In this document: piece after piece, positions 59,682-64,000 of the stretch
Layout of the letters: each line of letters opens with the position of its first letter
How positions within the stretch are numbered: the first letter of the stretch is position 1
Assembly (NCBI RefSeq): GCF_024171995.1
Contig: NZ_JAMTCT010000004.1
Coordinates: 310,001-374,000, forward strand
Direction: 5' to 3'
Source: Promicromonospora umidemergens
GTDB lineage: Bacteria > Actinomycetota > Actinomycetes > Actinomycetales > Cellulomonadaceae
Length of the DNA: 64,000 bases
Notes under the pieces: model-generated
What the model was told of the DNA's origin: nothing
Databases searched by the model: none
What the model saw: the letters and a program-made list of their open reading frames with translations, nothing else
Program-made: the position numbers and the translations under genes

Positions 59682-60727
59682 GCGGCGCCCGGCCGGTACG
59701 CGGCGCGGATGCCGTCGACGAACGGCGCGTACTCCACCGCCGCGAGGTAGGCGGACCGCATGGTGCCCGCGTCGGCGACGCCCTGGCCCGCGATGTCGAA
59801 GGCGGTGCCGTGGTCCACCGACGTGCGCAGGATCGGCAGGCCGACCGTGACGGAGATGGTCCCGTCGAAGTCGAACGTCTTGGCCGCGATGTGGCCCTGG
59901 TCGTGGTACTGCGACAGCACGCCGTCGTACCGGCCGGTGAGGCCGTGGTGGAACACGGAGTCGGCGGGGATGGGGCCCGCCACGTCCAGCCCCAGTCCTT
60001 GCGCGTCCGCCACGGCGGGCGCGAGGTGGACGATCTCCTCGTCGCCGAACGCCCCGTTCTCCCCGCCGTGCGGGTTGATCGCGGCCACGGCGAGCCGCGG
60101 CGACGGGACGCCGAAGATCTCCAGGGCCTGCGCGGCCCGCTGGATCGAGCCGAGCTGGGTCTCGCGCGTGATCTTGTCGAGCGCCTTGCGCAGCGACAGG
60201 TGCCGGGTCGCGAAGAAGATCCGCAGGTGGTGCCCGGGCTGGTGGGTGTTGCGCACCACGAACATGGTGTCCTGCTCGGTGACGCCGGTGAGCGCGCCCA
60301 GCATCTCGGTGTGCCCGAGGTGCTCGCTGCCGGCCGCCCAGATGGCCTCCTTGTTGATGGGTCCGGTGACCACGCCGGCGACCGCGCCGTCCAGCGCGGC
60401 CCGGGTGGCGGTCTCGATGGCGACGACGGCGGCCCGGCCGGCTCGTGCGTCGACCTGACCCCAGGCGGGCAGGTCGGCGCCGAGCACCCCGACGTCGAAC
60501 ACGTCGACGACGCCGGGCCCCGCCGGCTCGGTGTCCCACGAGCTGACGGACCGCAGCTCGACGTCGAGCCCGAGCGCGGCCCTGGCCCGTTCGAGCGCCC
60601 CGAGGTCACCGACGGCGATGCCGTGGTGCGCGGGGTCGCCGGCGTGCTCCGCCAGGGTCGCGAGCGTGATCTCCGGGCCGATGCCGACGGGGTCGCCGAC
60701 GGTGAGGGCGAGGACGGGTCGTGTCAT
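59678..60727 (-). CDS. PdxA2-type 4-phospho-acid-sugar dehydrogenase (PdxA family)
   Basis: A 349-residue NAD-dependent dehydrogenase. 'LTVGDPVGIGPEITLATLAE' opens the PdxA fold. Metal-binding His lie in NTHQPGHHL, YHDQGHIAAK and 'DHGTAFDIAGQGVADAG'; VTGPINKEA is the substrate loop. PdxA itself acts in vitamin B6 synthesis, but next to a DUF1537 kinase the PdxA2 form oxidises 4-phospho-threonate or 4-phospho-erythronate with decarboxylation to dihydroxyacetone phosphate. ATG 60727 follows AGGAGAGAACGCC. Confidence 0.9.
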   Translation of the reverse strand: MTRPVLALTVGDPVGIGPEITLATLAEHAGDPAHHGIAVGDLGALERARAALGLDVELRSVSSWDTEPAGPGVVDVFDVGVLGADLPAWGQVDARAGRAAVVAIETATRAALDGAVAGVVTGPINKEAIWAAGSEHLGHTEMLGALTGVTEQDTMFVVRNTHQPGHHLRIFFATRHLSLRKALDKITRETQLGSIQRAAQALEIFGVPSPRLAVAAINPHGGENGAFGDEEIVHLAPAVADAQGLGLDVAGPIPADSVFHHGLTGRYDGVLSQYHDQGHIAAKTFDFDGTISVTVGLPILRTSVDHGTAFDIAGQGVADAGTMRSAYLAAVEYAPFVDGIRAAYRPGAA

Positions 60728-60750
60728 GGCGTTCTCTCCTAGCGTGTTCA

Positions 60751-62064
60751 TCAGATCCTGCTCTGCGGCACGGCGGTCCGTACCCAGCGGGCTCGCTGGG
60801 CAGCGGCCCGAGCGAGGTGGTCGAGACATCGCACGGCGGCGTCGGGGCCGCCGACGAGCCCACCCTTTGTGGCGATCGGCAGACCGTCCCACGGGCCCCC
60901 GACCACCTCACCTGCGACGGCCAGCGGCACCACCTCGTCCTCGACCGCGATGCCGCGGCCACCGAGGGCGGCGAGGACCGCCGCGGTGATGTCTCCACCG
61001 GTCGTGTACAGCCCGTTGACGACGCGCGACTCGAGGGCGCGCCGGGCGATCCGCCCGAGCGCGGTGGCCAGCGCGGCCGACTCGGCGGGGCTGAGCCGCA
61101 CGACGTCGTGGTCGGCGAGCGCCGTCGCGAGCAGCACGGTGGTGCCGGTGCCCGCGCCCTCCAGGGCGTCGACGAGGCGGTGTGCCGTGGCGTCGACGTC
61201 GGGTACCGGCCCGCCCGCCGGGCGCACCACGACGACGTTCCGCTCGGCGACCAGGCGTTGCAGCTGCGCTCGCGTGAGCTCGGTGGCCGAACCGGAGACG
61301 GCGAGCAGCGGCGCTCCGGAGGCCGCACCGACGGGCAGCAGCGCTCCGGCGAGGGCGAGTGATCCCGGGCCGGGGTCGACGCCGACCCACAGGAGGTCCG
61401 GGTCGGCGGCGGCCACCGCGGCGGCGGCCCGTGCCACGCGGTCCAGGTGGTCGGTGGTGAGGGCATCGCCGATGACGACGTCGGCACCCGCGGCGTCGCG
61501 TACCGCCGCCTCGAGCCGTTCCTCGCTGCCGGTGACCACCGACAGCGGGACCAGCGACGTCGTCAGGCCGGTCCCCCGCCGCAGCGCGTCGGCGACGGAC
61601 GACGAGCGCACCGGCGAGCGGACGTCGCGCGCGAGCTCCGTCTCCTCCAGGCGCACGCCGTCGAGGAGCTGGTTGCCCTCGACGGTGTGCCGGCCCGCCG
61701 CGGGGTGCGCGGGCAGGCAGAGGCCGACGACCCGCCGGCCGGACAGCTCGCGAGTGGCGGCGAGCACGGCGTCTGTGGCCGGCCCGACGTTGCCGCGCAG
61801 CGTCGTGTCGATCCGCGAGCTGACCAGGCTGACCGGCCAGGCGGCCCGCACCACCCGGGCGGCGACGTCGGCCGCCTCCTGCGGGGGTGCGTGCCGGGTG
61901 TCCGTGGTCGCGACGAGCACGTCGAACCGGCTGTGGAACTCGGCGACGGCCTCCCAGTGCTCGGACCGGCTGACCGTCACCGCCCGCCGGCCGGCGCGGG
62001 CGAACCCCGCTGCGGCGGCGTTGGCGCCGGTCAGGTCGTCGGCGACGACGAGGATGTCCGCCAT
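60751..62064 (-). CDS. Four-carbon acid sugar kinase (DUF1537, DtnK/OtnK family)
   Basis: A 437-residue kinase. The N-terminal DUF1537 domain begins MADILVVADDLTGANAAAAGF, the family's signature, and contains DTRHAP and SSRIDTTLRGNVG. The C-terminal nucleotide-binding domain has 'ALESRVVNGLYTTGGDITAA', followed by the glycine-rich 'GIAVEDEVVPLAVAGEVVGG' and 'GLPIATKGGLVGG'. Known members phosphorylate D-threonate, L-threonate or D-erythronate at C4. It follows the permease gene by 2 bp and precedes PdxA2 by 23 bp. Which acid sugar is used cannot be told from sequence. Confidence 0.9.
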   Translation of the reverse strand: MADILVVADDLTGANAAAAGFARAGRRAVTVSRSEHWEAVAEFHSRFDVLVATTDTRHAPPQEAADVAARVVRAAWPVSLVSSRIDTTLRGNVGPATDAVLAATRELSGRRVVGLCLPAHPAAGRHTVEGNQLLDGVRLEETELARDVRSPVRSSSVADALRRGTGLTTSLVPLSVVTGSEERLEAAVRDAAGADVVIGDALTTDHLDRVARAAAAVAAADPDLLWVGVDPGPGSLALAGALLPVGAASGAPLLAVSGSATELTRAQLQRLVAERNVVVVRPAGGPVPDVDATAHRLVDALEGAGTGTTVLLATALADHDVVRLSPAESAALATALGRIARRALESRVVNGLYTTGGDITAAVLAALGGRGIAVEDEVVPLAVAGEVVGGPWDGLPIATKGGLVGGPDAAVRCLDHLARAAAQRARWVRTAVPQSRI

Positions 62065-62066
62065 CC

Positions 62067-63533
62067 TCAGCCCACGACCAGGCTCAGGACGAACAGCAGC
62101 GGGATCGAGCCCAGCCACACGGCGGTCGTGATGCCCGACCATCCCTTCAGGGCTGCGGTGCCCTCCAGGCCGGTGAACCGCGTGACCACCCAGAAGTAGG
62201 AGTCGTTGAAGTAGCTGAACACCATGGACCCCGCGGTGCAGGCCATCGCGGCGAGCAGCGGGTCGATCCCGAGCGGCTCCAGCAGGGGCGCCGTGACCGA
62301 GGCCGCCGTGACCATCGCGACGGTGCCGGAGCCCTGCGCGATGCGCACCAGCGAGGCGATGAAGAACGGCACCAGGAAGACCGGCAGGCTCAGGGAAGCG
62401 ATGGCCTCGGCCAGTGCGTCCCCGACACCCGAGTCGCGCAGCACCAGGCCGAACCCGCCGCCCGCGCCCGTGATGAGCAGGATGAGGCCCGCCGAGGCGG
62501 CCGCCTCCGAGAGCCACGTGTGCACGGTGCTGCGCGGCGTCCAGCGCGGCAGCAGCACGTAGACCGCGAGCAGGATGCCGATGACCAGGGCGATCACGGG
62601 GTTGCCGACGAACGCGAACGGGACGGTCCACGACGACACCTCGTAGTCGCCGCTCAGCACGCCCTGCTGGTTGCGGTCGACGGCCGCCGTGACGGTGTTC
62701 GCGACGATGAGCAGCAGCGGGACGAGGAGCGGCAGCGACCCGAGGAACGCGCCGACCTTGTGGGCAGGCTGCCCGGCCGGCGGCTCGCCGACGCCGGCCG
62801 GCGGCGGGACGTCGTCGTCCTCGGGCCGGTCGTCGGCGGAGCCGACCGCACCGCGAGGGCCGCCGGTGAGCGCTGCTGCCCGGCCGTAGACGGCCTCGCG
62901 CACGGCGGGGACCACCCGGTCCTCGAGCTGCGGCCCCACCCACCGGGCGTACAGGATGACGACCGGCAGCAGGATCACGGTGAAGACCAGCCCGGTGAGG
63001 ATCACCAGGCCGAGGTCGGCGCCGAGCAGGCCGGAGACGGCGAGCGGCCCGGGCGTCGGCGGGACCATGTGGTGGGTGAGCGTCATGCCGCAGCCGAGCG
63101 CGAGCGCCAGGGCGACGTAGCCGCCGCGCTTGACCCGGGCGATGGAGCGGGCGAGCGGGTTCATGATGACGTAGCCGGAGTCGCAGAACACGGGGATGGA
63201 CACGAGCGCGCCGACGCTGCCCATCGCCCACTCCTCGCGCCCCTTGCCGAAGGCTCGGAGGAACGCGCGGGCGAGGCTGTCGGCGGCGCCGGAGACCTCG
63301 AGGATCTTGCCGATCCCGACGCCGAGGCCGATCACGAGGCCGATCGAGGCGAGGGTGTTGCCGAATCCGGTGGTGATCGAGGTGATCGTCTCGAGCAGCG
63401 GCTGCCCGGCGACGGCCCCCGTGACGACGGAGGCGAGGATGAGTGCGACGAACGCGTCCAGGCGAGTACGCAGCACCACCACGATGATCGTGGCGATGCC
63501 GAGCAGGAGCGCGAGCAAGAGCTGGAGATCCAC
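62067..63533 (-). CDS. GntP-family permease for acid sugars
   Basis: A 488-residue permease with about 12 hydrophobic segments. 'GLGVGIGKILEVSGAADSLA', 'IPVFCDSGYVIMNPLARSIA' and 'MTLTHHMVPPTPGPLAVSGL' are GntP hallmarks; 'IAQGSGTVAMVTAASVTAPL' is the conserved C-terminal motif. A hydrophilic Pro/Asp loop (about residues 220-255) divides the halves. It should bring in the acid sugar for the downstream kinase. GTG 63533 follows AAGGACTGTC; longer frames upstream are unsupported. Confidence 0.9.
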   Translation of the reverse strand: MDLQLLLALLLGIATIIVVVLRTRLDAFVALILASVVTGAVAGQPLLETITSITTGFGNTLASIGLVIGLGVGIGKILEVSGAADSLARAFLRAFGKGREEWAMGSVGALVSIPVFCDSGYVIMNPLARSIARVKRGGYVALALALGCGMTLTHHMVPPTPGPLAVSGLLGADLGLVILTGLVFTVILLPVVILYARWVGPQLEDRVVPAVREAVYGRAAALTGGPRGAVGSADDRPEDDDVPPPAGVGEPPAGQPAHKVGAFLGSLPLLVPLLLIVANTVTAAVDRNQQGVLSGDYEVSSWTVPFAFVGNPVIALVIGILLAVYVLLPRWTPRSTVHTWLSEAAASAGLILLITGAGGGFGLVLRDSGVGDALAEAIASLSLPVFLVPFFIASLVRIAQGSGTVAMVTAASVTAPLLEPLGIDPLLAAMACTAGSMVFSYFNDSYFWVVTRFTGLEGTAALKGWSGITTAVWLGSIPLLFVLSLVVG

Positions 63534-63597
63534 GACAGTCCTTCCTTGGACCGAGGACGACGTCGTCGTTGACGCCGCGAGGTGATCGAACAACGCG

Positions 63598-63628
63598 AGT
63601 ATGCCCCGGCTTGCTGCGCATATCAAGC
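63598..63628 (-). promoter_or_regulatory. Promoter of the acid-sugar operon with overlapping dyad
   Basis: On the minus strand TTGATA (63626-63621), 17 bases, then CATACT (63603-63598): near-consensus sigma70-type spacing, about 65 bp before the GntP gene. The dyad GCTTG-N10-CAAGC (63609-63628) covers the -35 box and spacer, as a repressor site would. DeoR binding is inference. Confidence 0.5.
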
Positions 63629-63723
63629 ATCTAAGTTGCACAGAGAGCGCAGAATCGGCATCAGGCACGATGGTGTTCTCGCCCCGGTCGCGGAGGCGAC
63701 CAGCCGGACCGAAGGAGCCCGAC

Positions 63724-64000
63724 GTGACAGTGCACAGGATCCGCGCCCAGTGGGAGCGTCTCGACGAACGGTTCGCCCCTGTTCGAGGGGACACGTTCGC
63801 CGAGGTGCTCTATGACGAGGGCAGCTGGCTCGAGGGGCCTGCGTACTCGCCGGCGTGGCGCACCGTGCTGTTCAGCGACATCCCGAACGACCGGGTGCTC
63901 GCCTGGGACGAGGCCACGGGCGGCGTCGGCGTCTGGCGCAGCCCTGGCGGCTACGCCAACGGCCGCACCGTCGACCGCGCGGGGCGGATGCTCCAGTGCG
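63724..64000 (+). CDS. SMP-30/gluconolactonase family protein, N-terminal part (cut by window end)
   Basis: About 92 codons are visible. 'SWLEGPAYSP' followed by LFSDIPNDRVLAWDEATGG is the first blade of the SMP-30/gluconolactonase propeller, with the metal-ligand Glu in LEGPAY. GTG 63724 follows AAGGAGCCCGAC; a second GTG lies two codons later. Such enzymes open sugar lactones. Placed divergently from the GntP-kinase-PdxA2 operon, it could hydrolyse an acid-sugar lactone before phosphorylation; this is inference. Confidence 0.85.
   Translation, partial: MTVHRIRAQWERLDERFAPVRGDTFAEVLYDEGSWLEGPAYSPAWRTVLFSDIPNDRVLAWDEATGGVGVWRSPGGYANGRTVDRAGRMLQC

Overview
The window is GC-rich chromosomal DNA (roughly 70% or more by eye) from a Gram-positive actinobacterium. 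The paired clpP1/clpP2 next to tig and clpX, a CofG-CofH fusion for deazaflavin synthesis, an ECF41 sigma factor, a c-di-AMP (ydaO-type) riboswitch before an NlpC/P60 gene, and several starts that look leaderless all point that way. A secreted GH5 cellulase with a chitin/cellulose-binding module and the general style suggest Promicromonosporaceae or Cellulomonadaceae; that family-level placement is inference. I see no prophage, insertion sequence, CRISPR array, rRNA or tRNA.

Layout. 1-5.9 kb: end of a LysR regulator, an AraC regulator with a prenyltransferase-fold protein, and a fused two-half ABC exporter. 5.9-18 kb: housekeeping genes (valS, chorismate mutase, long-chain acyl-CoA synthetase, clpX, clpP2, clpP1, tig) with a DUF1877 gene and a Vms1/baeRF-like gene. 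18-26 kb: a sugar-type ABC importer on the minus strand, divergent from a branched-chain amino-acid-type importer in which LivM and LivG are fused. 26.3-27 kb: repeat array A, then the GH5 cellulase. 28.5-32.4 kb: FO synthase translationally coupled to a Baeyer-Villiger-type monooxygenase. 32.4-36.4 kb: an operon of a membrane-anchored serine hydrolase, a histidine kinase and a response regulator. 36.6-40.2 kb: an SDR, a NiCoT metal permease and a PucR regulator, followed by repeat array B.

40.65-52.95 kb: a tightly packed eight-gene minus-strand operon (S12 serine hydrolase, peptide-binding lipoprotein, DppB, a DppC-DppD fusion, DppF, an S9-S12 peptidase fusion, a GNAT acyltransferase and an N-succinylamino-acid-racemase-like enolase). 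It reads as an import-and-processing pathway for peptides or amino acids of unusual, probably D, configuration. 53-55.5 kb: an ECF41 sigma factor divergent from an FAD oxidoreductase, with matching promoter motifs in front of both. 55.5-58.8 kb: riboswitch plus NlpC/P60 hydrolase, then an NCS1 permease with a cysteine hydrolase. 58.9-64 kb: a four-carbon acid-sugar operon (GntP permease, DUF1537 kinase, PdxA2-type dehydrogenase, DeoR regulator) divergent from a partial SMP-30/gluconolactonase gene.

The most unusual items are: (1) two arrays of an 11-bp motif in opposite orientations around a fixed 11-bp centre, with spacing identical to the base in three copies and both arrays lying between convergent genes; (2) a fused FO synthase whose CofH half has no CxxxCxxC iron-sulfur motif; (3) the eight-gene peptide/racemase operon with its S9-S12 fusion; (4) the two ECF41-type promoters. 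Every convergent gene pair that does not overlap is separated either by a long perfect palindrome or by one of the arrays.
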